From Monomorium pharaonis (lineage: Eukaryota > Arthropoda > Insecta > Hymenoptera > Formicidae), in assembly GCF_013373865.1 (NCBI RefSeq), contig NC_050468.1:16944774-17008773 (forward strand): a stretch of 64,000 bases of DNA, written 5' to 3'. The notes below the pieces were generated by a model. The model was not told the origin of the DNA and searched no databases. It saw only the letters and a program-made list of their open reading frames with translations. The translations under genes and the position numbers were made by a program. Position 1 is the first letter of the stretch; each line of letters starts with the position of its first letter. Shown piece after piece: positions 36,279 through 51,053 of the stretch.

Positions 36279-38940
36279 GTAAGAGTTGCGCGTCTGCTTT
36301 CTATCAAAAATCCGAATTTAAATCTACTCAGAACAATATTAGATTTTTAATTGATATCCTCTTGAGAAGCAAAACACCCAGAATACCTTTGTCAAAACAA
36401 TCATTAGAGCATGCATAAATATAGTTAATTTGACAGAAAGAGAGAAAGAGAGGGACAAAAATTTGTAAATATCTCTTTTCTTCTTTCCTTTGTTATTTAG
36501 AATTTTGTATAATTTAATTCCCGGAAAATACTTCTAAATGTATTGAACTAATGAATTCAATCCTGATGAACTTAGCACAGTAGCAGTATTCGCAATCAAT
36601 CCTAATAAAATTTTTGTCTATACTTCTTTCTTTTCTTAATTCTTGTCAATTTTTTATATTTTTTGGTTTTTAATTGCTACAATTAAGGAATTCAATTAAT
36701 TAACCCTATTCTTTGTTAATACATTTACACACGTAGATACACACATGAATTTTATTTCTGTAAAATATTATGCTATGTTCTGATTGTATAAAAATTGGGC
36801 ATACATCATATCTTCTGTAAAATTGTAAATTCAGTGTTAAATTACACACACACACACATACACACACACACAAATTTTAATACATTAAATGTTCGTTAAA
36901 TGTTAATTAAATATTAATTTTTATCGGTAATTTAATGGAACAGTTTCTAACGTTATCAGCTTAAATTAATTGCTAGTTTACTCTATTGCTAGTTTAAATA
37001 TAAATATTAATGTTAATTTAATATTGTTTTATTAGTTCAATGAAACATTAATATATTGTTCTCCTAATTAAAGGTTCGCACTTAGTCTCGAGTCATAATG
37101 ATTAAGTTCGTTAACTCGAAAATTTAGACACTAAGTATAGCATGACACAGAAGTTTTACAGTATCCTTTTAATATACTGATTCACATTCTGAAGTCATAA
37201 AAGTGCGTTCGACTAGTGTACGCATTCTATATTATAGCGTGCTCACAAGCAAAGTTGCTTACATCTTTTCTTATTCCAATCTTTTAATTCCTGCAAAATT
37301 AAAAAATTCTTTTTAACGTTATGTAGTGACATATCAATAATGATATTATATATTATTTAATAGCATTCTAGGATTACTGTAAATATTATTAGTCTATTAC
37401 AAATTTGTATATTGTTTTTTAAGTTTATAATTATGTGTATTAATATATTATTTAAAACTTATTCCATCATATAAAATGGCATTAGGCTTATATATGTTTT
37501 TTGTATAATAATAAGTAATTAATAAGTAAATAATAAATTATAAAATATTAAAAAATTTCTCAGCAATTAAATATATTTATGTAAAGAATGATGTATTTAC
37601 ATAACAATAAGAAGTCGTATTTACTAATTTTTATGTAGAGAAAAAAATAAATCTATATGAGTGTTGCAAAATGCGTGACCTTATATTTAATGTAAAAGTT
37701 TTTTTTAGAGGCATATGTAGATGAGTGTATGTACATGTGCCTGCATGCATGCAAGGGCCTTTTCGAGCAAGACTAACTTTGTTTGCGACAGGAAGCTGCA
37801 GGTCTCATAGAGAAAATTGAGTTTTCCTGGCGTTACTGCCTGGGAGCCTATCAGGTACCACGCGTATTCTGTCTCTCCTTCTCCGTGTGACATTTCCTCT
37901 TTCTGTTCTCTTATCCCCTTTCACTTGTTCGATTCTGGCCTTTTCATTTTCCGTTCCTTTTCGCCTTTCTTTCATTTCCTGTGTTCGGACTTTGTCGACG
38001 TGAAAGTTCGAAAGACTTTTAGACAACGATAACGTAGTTATTTCGCGTGTGCAAAGAAACCGAAGAATGGTGATGAAAGTCCCCAAAGAGCATTATGAGA
38101 AGTCGCTGATACCGTTTGGAACTTTTATGAAGTTTGATTAGAGTTCCGATCATCACGTAATGATGTGATGAAATAACGCCAATGTCAATTATAACGTACG
38201 AAAATACAATGTTGATTATACTTCTAAAAATCGTCCTAATGATCATCACAAAGACAATATAAAGAACTAAAAATATCGAAAAACCGAGTTTTAAGAAAGT
38301 AATGAAACTACGTACCTCTATAAAGGCAAACTAGAAAAAATAAACTTTAATATTAATATTTTATTTTGACACTGTTTAAAATAGAAAACATTTTATTTTC
38401 ACGTTTATTATATTATTCATTTTTTTACACATTTATCATGCAATAACAAGATATCTCTAATAGGATAAAAATTTTAATTCAACGCTCAACTGTTATTATA
38501 TTATAAATTTTTAAAAATTTTTGAGATGGAAAATAATAATTCTGTAGAGAGATAGAATACAGAGAAACATAAAATCTATTATATATTGTTCTTTTGGGAA
38601 AACTTGTTTTTATTTGTTGCATTCAAGAAATTTCTTCTTAGATTTTATGCTATTTCAAAGTTTTATAAGATTTACCTTTATTATTCAGATTATTTAATAT
38701 ATTTAAATAATAATATTATTTAATAAAAATAAAAAGACGACAATCATATTGATCTTTATAATTGATCTTATGCCAAGTTGTCTCAAGTTTATCACCACAC
38801 GATGTACTTTATAATAAAGTATGTAAAAAAATTCTCTCCTTGTAGTTTGATTATATTTTACATTAATACCACCGATTATTTTACACTTGTATTATATTAG
38901 AAAATAATTAACCATTTGAATAAAACAATTGAAATAGTGA
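36279..38940. other. Gene-free AT-rich DNA
   Basis: A (AC)n run lies at 36846-36872. Frames at 37705-38249 on both strands overlap and show no family. Confidence 0.5.
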
Positions 38941-39024
38941 TAAAGAATATTTACGCGAGCAAAGTGCGCGCAAAAATCGATCCACGTAGACCGAAATGTG
39001 TGGCACGTGCTGGTGCGAGGATTA

Positions 39025-39342
39025 ATGACGGTGCGTCGTTATCGCATTCGTTTCGGCGGGATATACGGTCTGTTACAACCGCGGAATTGCTACCGAGAAG
39101 AAATTTTATATCGCGCACCGCCATTGCCTTATGGGAGTTACACTTTCATGCCGCGGCCGCGGTACAATTTCGCGTTGCGGGCGCAACGCGGAGGATTTTC
39201 GTTCGGCACGTTGCAGGGCACCGGCGAGATATATCGTCCTCGAGTGTGGCGCATACACGAGACGATACGTAGTGTCGGGGAAATTGCGGCGAGACCGGGA
39301 TCACCTGTCGAGAGAACTAAGACGACTACCACTTCGTCGTGA
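39025..39342 (+). CDS. Uncharacterised ORF in a CpG-rich island (doubtful)
   Basis: A 105-codon frame starts MTVRRYRIRFGGIYGLL and continues with Tyr, Pro, Arg and Gly-rich sequence (PRPRYNF, RGGFSFGTLQGTGEIYRP). It lies in a GC-rich island at 38950-39400 within AT-rich DNA. Three other frames on both strands are also open here because GC-rich DNA has few stops. No signal peptide, membrane segment or known domain was recognised. It could be an exon of a lineage-restricted gene or simply a CpG island. Confidence 0.2.
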   Translation: MTVRRYRIRFGGIYGLLQPRNCYREEILYRAPPLPYGSYTFMPRPRYNFALRAQRGGFSFGTLQGTGEIYRPRVWRIHETIRSVGEIAARPGSPVERTKTTTTSS

Positions 39343-42300
39343 ATTGCGCGCCAAGTTTCACGTCCGCATCCTTAGAGGGATTTTGATTAATAGCGAGCAT
39401 TGATTTCTTATTACTAAGTTTTACGACAGGTCTCACCAATCTTCCTAAAACTCTCGTTAGGGAATGCTACGAAAGCGATTTATCAATATTTCACAATTCG
39501 TTAAAGATAGTACAATTTCTTAAATGATTATCAATCATTTCGCCCAGTAATAAATCAGGTAAAGTAGTTCAAATTTTCTGATACACTGAAATATTCAGGC
39601 ACTATTAATATCCAGTTTTTATAAGCAGATATTTACATAATTTGGCTAATTCAGGTAACACAAATGTAGCTGACCTGCACTGAATAATTTAAATATTTTG
39701 AAAATTCTGCATATAATACCAACAACTTGTTATTTATACTATATGATAAAACTTTAATATTCATATTTATTCGAAATATTTAAATTTATTCTAGATATTA
39801 CAAATAAAACGGTTGCTCCAACATTTACAACTTTAATTGGAATGGTAAAGTTTTACAAAGGCAAGATCTTTTTAATGTGGAAATATCAAGTAAAATTACA
39901 CCGTACAAAAATAACTTTCAAAGGTTTCACGTTTTGAAATATTATTTCCTATTAAAAAGACTGATGTTTTAACTTTTGCGGGGATTACATCGGAATATCG
40001 TCACGCGTGTTTAAACGCGGTTTTATTGCCTGTGCATGTATGAAGCAATAAATGCGAACAAGCAAAATTTCGACTCAATTTTGTGTCTCTATCGAATAAA
40101 TAAAATGTTCTATGTACGCACAAACGTATACATATTACATACGTACAGCAAACAACCCACTTTAATCAATGGTGTTGTTATACATTCACTGTTATAACCA
40201 TCTTGTTTGCTGGATACAGTCAATTTCTTGTAATCGCTGTTATTGTGTTTACTTTTCACTCATATAAAATTGCAAAAGAAATATAACGAGTGTTTTAAAA
40301 TACATTTACAAAATTAAATATTATGCTTTTTTGATTTTGGAAAAACGCTGAAGTTAATAATCTTTCTTTTTTTGTCTCTCTCTTTCTCTCTCTTGTTACT
40401 AAAAATAATATAAAAACTATAAACCTTAGAAGCGGTATTTATTTTGGTATTTTTTTATTTATAATAGAATTTAAATTGCAATTATAGTGAAAAAATATAA
40501 ATTTAACTGTTTAAAAAATTTTAAATTGTTATTAAACGCTCTAAATTTATTTAAAATTACATAAATATTAAGAATACAATATAAAAGAATATGAGTTTTT
40601 AGTTAGTTTTCTCTAAAACCATAACTAGATAAGGAATTACCAAAATTTGCTTCAAAGTCATCATAGTTTTCTGATATTGCCATTATTAAATATTTGTGCG
40701 TTTAAACGATAACCCTTGTTGGGAAAGAATGACACGTTTTTGACGTTAGTCGGCGATTGAATTTTCGGTAAAAAACGATTATGGGAATCTGTCCCTCGAT
40801 ATCGAGAAAGATATTTTACGTCTCGAGAACAAATAATATGATTGTACAAATAAAAGTTTTTTCCCATTCAACTGAGAGTAGGATATACAATATTTTGAAA
40901 GTGAAAGGTAAACGATACAGTCTTCGTAATCATGACTGCGCAACTTCGATGCGAATGAGACAAATGTCAAATAAAATCTAGAAATGTATTTAATTTAATA
41001 TCAAATATTTTTACGCGTGCAATTGTCAAAGCTTTCCGATCTGTACTTACTTAAAAAAATATTTAAATATAAATATCTGTTATTGAAAAAATTCCAATTC
41101 CAGCAACAAATAATAAAATTATATTTTTTCATTATTTAAAAATTGTGAATTTACTAGCATAGAGATCTCTTATTAAATTTATGAGAAGCTTATGAGAATA
41201 TTTGAGGTAAAATTCTGAGACTAAAGAGTAGCATAAGGTAAGTTTGCATAATCTCTAGAAAAAAGATACGCTATATTTTGTACTCTTGCTTTTCTTAAAA
41301 AACCGTTGCTTTTTTAAGATTGGCTTTACTAATTCTAATTAGGATTCTGCAAAAACTTGGAAGATTAAACTTTACAGTAAATATTTTATCTGTATTAATC
41401 CACCAAATATCCCGTGTATTTCTTCATCAGTTTAATCTCAATATATGCAGTTTTACACGTATATTTCTACTTTTTAAATTAAAAGCATAATAAATATTAT
41501 TTATTATAAATACTAATTTTTATTAAATGTTTGTTCTATAATAGTTTGTAACTTATAGAAGAAAATAATAAATTGCTAAATTCACATAGAGTTTATTAAC
41601 ATAGTACTATGATCTAATATCTAAGACTGTTTTCTCTTTTAACAAATTAATTATATTAAAGGTTTATCTTAATCATAAAAATAAATCTAATAAAACAAAC
41701 TTTTTAAGAATTTCTTAACTTTGAGATTGATATTACTAATATTATTATTTTATAATTAAAAGCCTACAATTAAAAAAAGGAGAGTAAAAGAATAAATTAA
41801 TAATAAAAAATTTATAAAAAAATAAGTAATAAACTTTGAAAATAAGTAATAAGCGTTTTTTTCTATATTACGTGGTACAAGAGTAATATCTCTCTTTACG
41901 ATATGACTTTATGACGAAGCATTAAACAAATCGTGAGTCTCATCAAGAATTAAAATTAAAATGCCGCGAGTAATCCTTCACGGAAAATAATCCGCAATCA
42001 ACGTCTTGTAGTCCTGAGAGAGCGGGTTGTAAGCTTATGTTAAATGGAAATATCTTGGAGGGTTGTCGAAGGGTCATGCAGAGTGGCATTAGAACGCGCT
42101 AACAATGGATCAAATAGCTTACGGTTCGTTTTTCGCCGATTGAATATTCGCAGCGCAAAAGGATTTCCGATCTTCCTTTGATTTGTCCTTTCCGAACATG
42201 AAGCCCTTACTTCGTGCATATATTCCTTACTTCCCCTTTTCCGCTGAATATTGAAATTAGAGCTACGCTATTGAATTGCATCGTCGAATTGGATTTATTT

Positions 42301-43089
42301 AGGATCCTATTAAAGTGCAGTTGACGATCATTTAAATAACAACAACCAAGATAAAATTGCAATTTTAACGAACTTTTAATACTTTATTACAGTCTTTAGT
42401 TGCTTTGTTGTATAAATATATCTAAAAAATTAGAAATAAAAGAAAAACGTTTTTGCTAGCAATATTGCAATAAATAAGTTCATATTTCTGTGTTTGAAAT
42501 ATATCCTATTACTTTTGATATATTAATAAGTATGCTTGTGTACAGAAATGTAATTATTTCTCATACTGTGATACAATTTATACCGCATTCTACTGCATTG
42601 TTTAATTATGTGATAGTGTTATCGGTTTCTGTCTAATAATTACCTAGCTTTCATTTGCGCATTGCTTGCGCTTTAACACAGTAATTGAAATTGGAGATTT
42701 GCCAACGAGAATAATGAAACAAATTTATGTTTATACATCTTATATATACGTATATGTATATGTACATCCATTGATATGACAAATTTACTCAACAAATGGA
42801 CAAAATGTATTATTACAAAATAAATATATTATTGTATATTTATTAATCTTTAAGTTCAACTTAAGTGTTGAAGGATAATGCAGAAATCTTACTTTTGTAA
42901 ATACATCTTTGTTCTTTTTATTAAATTCTAAATATGGGTGTATAAATTAAAAATATTTTTTAAACAAAATTTACCGAAAATTCATTATTGCCAAAAATTT
43001 ATTGTTATTTACTTTGTAACATATATCTATGCTTTTAACAAAAATATTGCCATTCTTCATGATTAAAGCTATCGGTACTTCGTTGAAAT
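39343..43089. other. Gene-free AT-rich DNA
   Basis: Nothing supported. A (CT)n-rich stretch lies near 40375-40395 and a mildly GC-richer patch at 41930-42250. Confidence 0.5.
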
Positions 43090-44920
43090 TTTACGTCTAG
43101 TCACACTTGCCTCGTCACATACTGTGCTCTATAAAATAAACGGTGAATTGTGGACTTTTGCGTTCGGGAAATTTAATTGCTCGCCACCCCGTCGCGTCAA
43201 TGTAAATTGATCCTCGTTGCGGTCGGCCGTTCGACTTTGAAAATCGGCTCGGCTATTCGACGCTGTTCGGGAATTGGGTGTCCTGTGTCGGTTGTGTTTG
43301 AGCAACACGTTTTGTAGAAATGCCCCGGCATATTGCGCTTCATCGTTAAAAAGAAAGGTCCATAGGTCTTTTCACTGTTATTTGCTCGACTGGAACTGAA
43401 GCCTGAATGAAATTTCCGAGTTATTTTGACAACAGAACCTACGATCGTTTATAAACTACAACTTCTTCCAATTATCTCTTCTTTTTTAAAAGAAAGGTTT
43501 TTAATTTTTAAATACCTTATATTTCGATACTTCAATATTTCGATTACTTTAATTAATTATAAAAGAGACGAAATTAATTATGAAAAAGATTAATTTTTTA
43601 GACATACCAGTCTTTAAAAAATTCTCTTTTGCGAATATACTATACGTGATAAAAAATAAACTTTTGTTTTTGTTATCTACATTTATATGAGTTTATAATT
43701 ACACTTTTATAATTTAAGTTTATAATTACAACTTTGCTATCTATTGTTATAGTAAGTAAGATACTTGATAAAATTATGCATAAAATAAAAAGATTATAGA
43801 ATTTTGTTTGGTCTAATTTAATGAAAAAATAAAAATTATTAGCTAAGTTGAATTTTAATATAACGTTTAATAAATACTTAGAAGTAAATTTTATTCAATT
43901 ATGAAAAATTAATAACATCCATAATTCTTTCCCGTGCAATGTTGAGATACCGTTCTCCGATATTTCATTCCCTCGAAAATTACATCGACATGGCATTATC
44001 GACCATGCAGCAATTAACATGTAACTTGATTATATTCAGTATGAGCTGCCATTACCACGCATCCCCTTGAAACTGCATTGATTATACTGGGTGCGATTTA
44101 ACACAGTTCTGTTACCATGTCAAGGTATTTCCGAAAAGTGGATTAGCGGTCGATTCAAACCGTCGTGTCAATAAAAATGTTGCAAACGCTTGGCGGAGAC
44201 TGAAGCGGATTAGCAAAAGCCGATTTCTCAAACTAATTTATTGCTACGCAATCTACTTCGCACTCGTTTCCTGAAATGCCGGAGTTTTTATTATCATCGT
44301 GTTTTATCTCGAAGCAAATATTTCTGTCTGCAAAACACAATCCGAATTGCTTATCTTTCTCTAGTTCTATTTTGCTTCATTGCTTGTTGATTTATTTTGT
44401 TTTGATAATATTGCGTACAATGTTACCTCTGCCTATTTCGCACATCTGTGTTGCAATCGCCGTCATATTTCGACGCAAGTTGCACGTTGATCAATCCTAT
44501 TTACTTTGGATAGTACGCATCCGATGGCTACACTACACAAAAGTTCCTTTAACAAATTTTGCAACTGACAAAGTGTACGTTCGGGAACTGCTCCAACATG
44601 GAGAAGTCCCTGTGGTTTGGTGGAAGGGTGAAATAAATGATACGTCGATTTTTAGCATCAGGGAAGATCCTTTCGCTCGAGGAGAAAAGCCTGATAGGCA
44701 TAAAAATCCCTCACGGTTAATATAATCGGAATTTAGATCAAGAAGAACAATATGTCGAATCGGTAATTAAAACGAATAGCGCGTGCACGGCTTGCACGAC
44801 TACGAGTAGCGTCACGATTAACGCAATCGTCCCCGTGTTTCCGAGACGATTCGAATTTCGAAACGGGGCCCCGCTACGCACGTGTACGTTGAATGAAGAG
44901 ACACGGCTCCTTACAATAAT
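43090..44920. other. CpG-richer patches with one 149-codon frame
   Basis: Patches at 43130-43330 and 44740-44900 are GC-rich. A frame at 44276-44725 of 149 codons begins hydrophobic and ends RGEKPDRHKNPSRLI. It shows no family and no clear splice context, so I do not call a gene. Confidence 0.35.
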
Positions 44921-46240
44921 TTGTATAACTATAACGCAACCGTCGTTGCCAACTGCTCAAATAACGATACGATTTTATTCTCGCACATAAACCTGATCAC
45001 TGGCTTGATGAGTAAACTCACTTGTATCGAGTACAGAAAAGAAATGTTCTGAGTGAAGAAAAGCTCATCTCGCCGTGTTCCCCCGCTCTAAGACTATGGC
45101 GACGAAATGTCGCATTTGTGGACGTAGGTCATGTACGAAAGACTGAGTATGATTTAAGTATTGATTTTCCGAGACCTTAAATATTGATTTCTTGTTTCCC
45201 ATGGAACACAAAGGATGATTTTCACAATGAATTTTTAGATACAAACCGTCTCGCTTTTGAAGTTGTTCAAAACAATAATTTAAATTAATTTTTAATATTA
45301 ACTTATACATATTTGTATATATATGTGTGTGTGTGTGTGTATTAAAGCGAACATTTTAGTCTTTTTTAAACTATACATTGTATCTTATATAAATACTATT
45401 ATAATTAGTATAAATATTTATTAATAACAATTTAATACATATATTTATAAAAAATAAACTAAAAAAGATAACTAAATAAAATAATTCTTAATAAAACTTG
45501 AGTAATTTCTTTGTATTAAATTATATTCTTATTTTTTTTCTACTGTTTCCATTCATTTATAATCAATACAAATTATTTGTTCTTTTTATTCTTTATTTTT
45601 ATGCAAACTTGCGGAAAAAATGAGTATGAATAAAAAAAGTGTGTCAAAGATGCCCGTGCAAATTTTAAATGAATTATTGCGTGAAATTTATTCCGTTTCC
45701 GGATAGTGGCACGATACGCTATCTCTGGTATTGTGACAAGTTACACACAATGGTTATTTTTTATCTTCCCGTATTTGGAAAATTAAATAACAGGGAAATT
45801 TATTTCTCACGAGGACGCACAATCCGTTTATAATTTTGTGTTGGAAAATTGCACTGTGTTTTAGTGGCATTTATTTTCGTGACATTTATGTCATGATATC
45901 TACAAAGTTCGCGATTGGTAACTGTAAAAAATGATCGTTATTTCCAGTTATATATTTAATACACACTTTATAATTAAAAAAAATTGTATATTTGTTGTAA
46001 ATTTTATCGAAACGTTTTATTGACAAATTTGTAATATATATTAATCTTTAATTAAGTTCTTATATATAAATATATGTATATTCTTCCTCTTTTAAAAAAG
46101 CCGTGTAAGCGATTTTATTGTTGACAGTTTTCCGCATTATTAATTGATTCTCTTTTTTTCTGTTTTATTCTATTATGCATATAAATATTATGAAAAATAT
46201 TATAATAATTTAGTTTTACCTTATAAAATGATTATAAATT
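44921..46240. other. Gene-free AT-rich DNA
   Basis: A short (TG)n at 45324-45341. Nothing else supported. Confidence 0.5.
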
Positions 46241-46548
46241 GAAACCACCCTTCAAAGTTAGGACAATTTTTGCGGTTTTTCGATATATCTCGTAAATTAA
46301 ACAAAATATAAAAAAATGTTTTATACGAAAATTTTACAGTATAAATACCTTTATTTAACTATGCTATTTATTAAAAAAAAAATTTTTTTATAAAAAAATT
46401 TTCTTTTTTTCCGAAAAATGAACAGCGTAGTTAAATGAAGGTATTTATGCTGTAAAACTTTTGTATTAAACATTTTTTAATATTTTGTTTAATTTACGAG
46501 ATATATTGAAAAACCGCAAAAATCGTCTTAACTTTGAAGGGTGGTTTC
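46241..46548. mobile_element. MITE-like element, 308-bp near-perfect palindrome
   Basis: GAAACCACCCTTCAAAGTTA at the left faces TAACTTTGAAGGGTGGTTTC at the right. The arms pair for about 140 bp, through GCGGTTTTTCGATATATCTC and AGTATAAATACCTT. The centre is A/T-rich. Sequence just beyond (46549-46670, with CCAAGTTTCATTAAGATCCG) looks like part of a larger dispersed repeat. Confidence 0.8.
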
Positions 46549-49294
46549 ACCCCTTCAAACCGTTTTCGGGCACCAACTAAAAATTTATAAATTTATATAT
46601 TTACCTCCTCTACATTTATGCCAAGTTTCATTAAGATCCGAATTTTTGAGTTTGCGAGGTTCCTTTGTAAGTAGTTATTCTTAAATAAGTTAATTTTCCA
46701 ATTAGTTATTTCTAAATAAATTTTAATTTTTTTTTAAGTTGACAATTTATGTATATAAAAAATGTATAAAAAATACATTTTTACATAAAAAATAATTGTA
46801 CTTTTTGTTACATATAAAAGTGCTCACATATTTCAGCAACAGACATTAGAAAAAATTACACATACTATTTAAGAAATATAAAATTGTATTTATTTACTAC
46901 TAGTGTCATCTTAATTTTTATCTGTTAAAAAGTTTCTCTAATTACCCGAAAAAGAAAAGAAATCAAAAGTTAAACACTAAATAAAGAAACAGAATCTTAA
47001 CTTTTTTATGATAATAAGATATATTGTGTTTCTAATAGTGTCCCTGGCCATAATGGTTTTATCATACAAAGAGTTTTCTTTTTCTAATTACAATCAAAGC
47101 GTTTTAATAAAAATGTAAAGTAAATATAACGTTGAAAAACATAAATAAAGAGCTAGAATAATATAAATAAAATATTTAAATATCTATAATTATTATTTGA
47201 TAGTATAAGGCAAAAACTTACCTTTAAAATTTTAGACTTAGAAGAGCACAGTTTGAATAAAGTGTAATTACAAGCTGTAGAAAGCAGATATTGACCAGTT
47301 AACTGGGATAAACATATTGTATCGACTTTCTAACCGATATACGAGCGTTGTCTGTGAAATCCGTTGTGTAATTATTTGGAAATGGAGGATAAATCAAATT
47401 GGGTACATGGCCATATTGGATATACAGGTAACTTAAATTACAAAAGATATAAAAGTTATAAATTTATTATTGATTGGAAGCTAAAGATCTACAGATTTAT
47501 TCATGTAAAAACACAATCAACCAGTTGAACAAAACAATCCACAATGGTATCTAATGGATCGCTAAGCGAAATGTCCAAGTTATCTTGCAGTCTCGCGTGT
47601 CTACACGTGAAATGTATGCAGAATGCAATTTCACTGAAAGCCACAACCGGCAGCCCGCGAAAAAGCCGCACGCTTGTCGCAGACAATTCCGATAGAATAG
47701 CACGTGGAGAACGTCTCTTCTCGATCCATTCTTTAAATCAACAAGAATTCTTTACAAACCCTCAGTCTATTGGATTGCAAACGAATGAATATCCTTCGAT
47801 TCGCAATACCACAAAAATAACAATCTTAATTAATTAAATTTGTAGACAATGTAATTTTTGTAAAAATAATTTTCTGATTATATGTATACAAATAGCCATA
47901 GCGGAAAAATTAAAAATACATTATAGTTTTTCTATTTTTTTTAAATTTATTGCTATAAATATTGTTTTGCTTATTTTTTTTAATTTAAATAAATTATTTT
48001 GCATTAAGAAATTATTATTTATAGAAGTAATTAAACAAATTAAATGTTTAATTACTGTTATAAATAATAATTATTACATAGTAAGATTTATAATATTAAA
48101 ATGTTTTTAAATAATTATTAATGCTTATAAAATGTTATTAAATAATAATTTTTCTGTAATAAATTAAAAAATAAATTATATTAACAATATTGATCAAAAT
48201 ATTTTCTTTTAATCGTAAAGATAAAAAAAAGAAGGGAAGGATTGTTTTTAACCAATCTTAAGTAATTTATAATATTGAGTGAGAGTGCAAAAATTTTAAT
48301 GGGATTTTGATAGATCTAGTAATCAACGACTCTTTATTGCACTATTAAAAAACTTGCTAATACATTATATATCACTAAAAAAAAGTAATACTATCTGTTG
48401 TCGTTTAGAAATAAAATTAGTAAAATTTAAAAAAAATTACAATATTTTTAAGTAAAAATAAAAATTAAAAAACAGATTTTATGAATATGCACCTAATAAT
48501 GATAAATTTTTTGAATACCAGAAAGAAAAAATATTCGAAATAGCAAATAAAATATTTGTAATGTACTCTGAGAGAATTCTGTTTTTTCTCAATTTTGACT
48601 TGAGAAAAATAGTTCACTAAATTTAAACGTGAAGTGATTTTAACGTTAAAAACAGATCAAATTTTAGATGGTTTTCTAATGTTGACAATGACAATGCAAT
48701 TTAATAGATACGAAATTCATGAATGTTGTCAAAAGAAGTTACTAATAATAATAATTTAAATGTTTACAGATTAATCACTTCTCAACACTTAAACAATTTT
48801 TTGTTTTAATCTTTTGAAAACCTATAAAATTTTTGTACTTATCTAATAATATGATAACATAAACTTATAGTCCCGATTTTTAGATATTTTTTTATGTACA
48901 ATCGCAAATTTATATAATCATATACCTTCAGTATAAAGAAAATGATTCTGTGCTGAAAAATTTAGACATAGATATTCGATGTATTCTTTATACAGAAATT
49001 TCGAAAGAATCTTCTTATGTTGATCAAATAAAATAGAGCGATGAATAGTTAATAGCGTTCTAGGCAGATTGATTCAATCTGATTTCTTTGAATGTCTCGA
49101 TGCTTTTATAGATGTCGCATTCTGACATTTGAAATTCTCGTCTTGTTTTCAAATTATTAAAGTTCTTAACTTACAACTTGATATAGTGTAAATGAGTCTC
49201 AAAATAAATTATACAAAAAGGTAGTTATATTATCAATATACTAATGGTTAAATTTATTACTTTCATAACTATTGTACAGGTTATATATATATAT
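46549..49294. other. Gene-free AT-rich DNA
   Basis: A small GC-richer patch at 47530-47810 has a 97-codon plus-strand frame with no family. An upstream frame (47382-47427, MEDKSNWVHGHIGYT) has a good donor but no acceptor that joins it in frame. No gene is called. Confidence 0.4.
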
Positions 49295-49416
<122 letters not shown>

Positions 49417-50883
49417 GTGACAATGGTGACGGCATTTACTGTAATTTTAAAGATTACATCTAAAAGGTAAGGTTGGATGACATGTGACAGCGATATGACG
49501 CATGCGTTATACTTGCAGCTGTGTATAGAACCAGCAGCACGTCACGCGGTTTGACTGATGTCTACCAACCACAACTTTAGTGCATCGGAAGGTACTGTGA
49601 CTGAAATGGTCATGTATCAAATAATATAATTTGGAAAATTTCGATTGACATAATATAAGAGAGTTTAAATTTCGAGTCAATTTATTCTGTGTACGTTCTT
49701 TATTTATGCATACATATAATAATTTATTAACTTTAATACTTCTCTCTTTAAACTGTTTTGAATGCAATAATGTATCATAATATTTACATGTATGCCAAAA
49801 ATTTGAATTACTAAGAAATATATAATTTATTTACAATTTATATGAACGTTGTAAATATTACGCCTTTTATTACAACTATTATAATGCATATATCTTTTAT
49901 CTTAATAAAAAAACTTATTTACTTTCTAAATAACAATCAATGTATTATCACCGACAATGGCATACTTGTAACTGTAATAATTAGTGAATATCTAATATTT
50001 ATTGTTTTTAGTAATTTTGATTTTAGAATTAATGTATTATCACTGTAAGATTAACGTATTTATTTCACTATCTAATTAGTTATCACTATTAAAGGTTAGC
50101 GTATTTTTATCGATTTTACTAATCGTCATTTAGACAGCAATAAAAAAATAAAATATATATTTGAACTTGTAGATATAATTATGTTTTATATAGAAGATGT
50201 ACATACATTTAAATATTTGAAGTAAAAATTAATTTTTTAAAATTAATATAATATAGATTTTTAAAGAATACGTTTAAAAGATAAATAAAATGCATATAAC
50301 GTTTAATTTATTTTATTATGATAATTATACTAGTGAAGTACGATTAAAATTTTGTTAAACCATATATGTTTTCTTTCTTGCATTATATAAAAAATTTCCG
50401 ATTTATTCACATATTACAAACAGCAAATATCTACATATGTACATGGAATATCAACGTTCTGCAATAAACAGTAAAATTCACACACGCGAGATTTGCATGG
50501 TCCAATTTAGATACGTTGTAGGTACATTCGAATGCAGTCGCATAATTTCGTACGACTAGACGCATCTTGCAAAATTCATGATACATTGGAAAGCTTAATA
50601 CTGCATGAATAGGAAAGGAACTTCTATAGAATATAAAACAATTTTTTTACGGAAAATATAAGATATATATATATGTATATATATGCGTATATGTATATAT
50701 ATAGTTATACCATATTTACATAAGCAATATAGTCTTATGAACTAGTGAAAATATCAATGATAAAATAGTAACAGAATTTTACTAAGAGAATTAATAAATA
50801 TTTCATTGATTTTTAGTGTCATACTTTTTGCATCTTTGCTTTATGTTTTACTGATTACTAATTCTTTTAGTGATGATATATTG
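49417..50883. other. Gene-free AT-rich DNA
   Basis: Nothing supported. TATATG-type simple sequence occurs at 50660-50702. Confidence 0.5.

Positions 50884-51053
<170 letters not shown>

Noticed and set aside
44276..44725. 149-codon plus-strand frame
   Set aside because: No recognisable domain or splice context; the length is compatible with chance in a less AT-rich patch.
47382..47837. Possible two-exon gene (MEDKSNWVHGHIGYT then a 97-codon frame)
   Set aside because: The first piece has a good donor, but no acceptor joins it in frame to the second; an in-frame stop lies at 47526.
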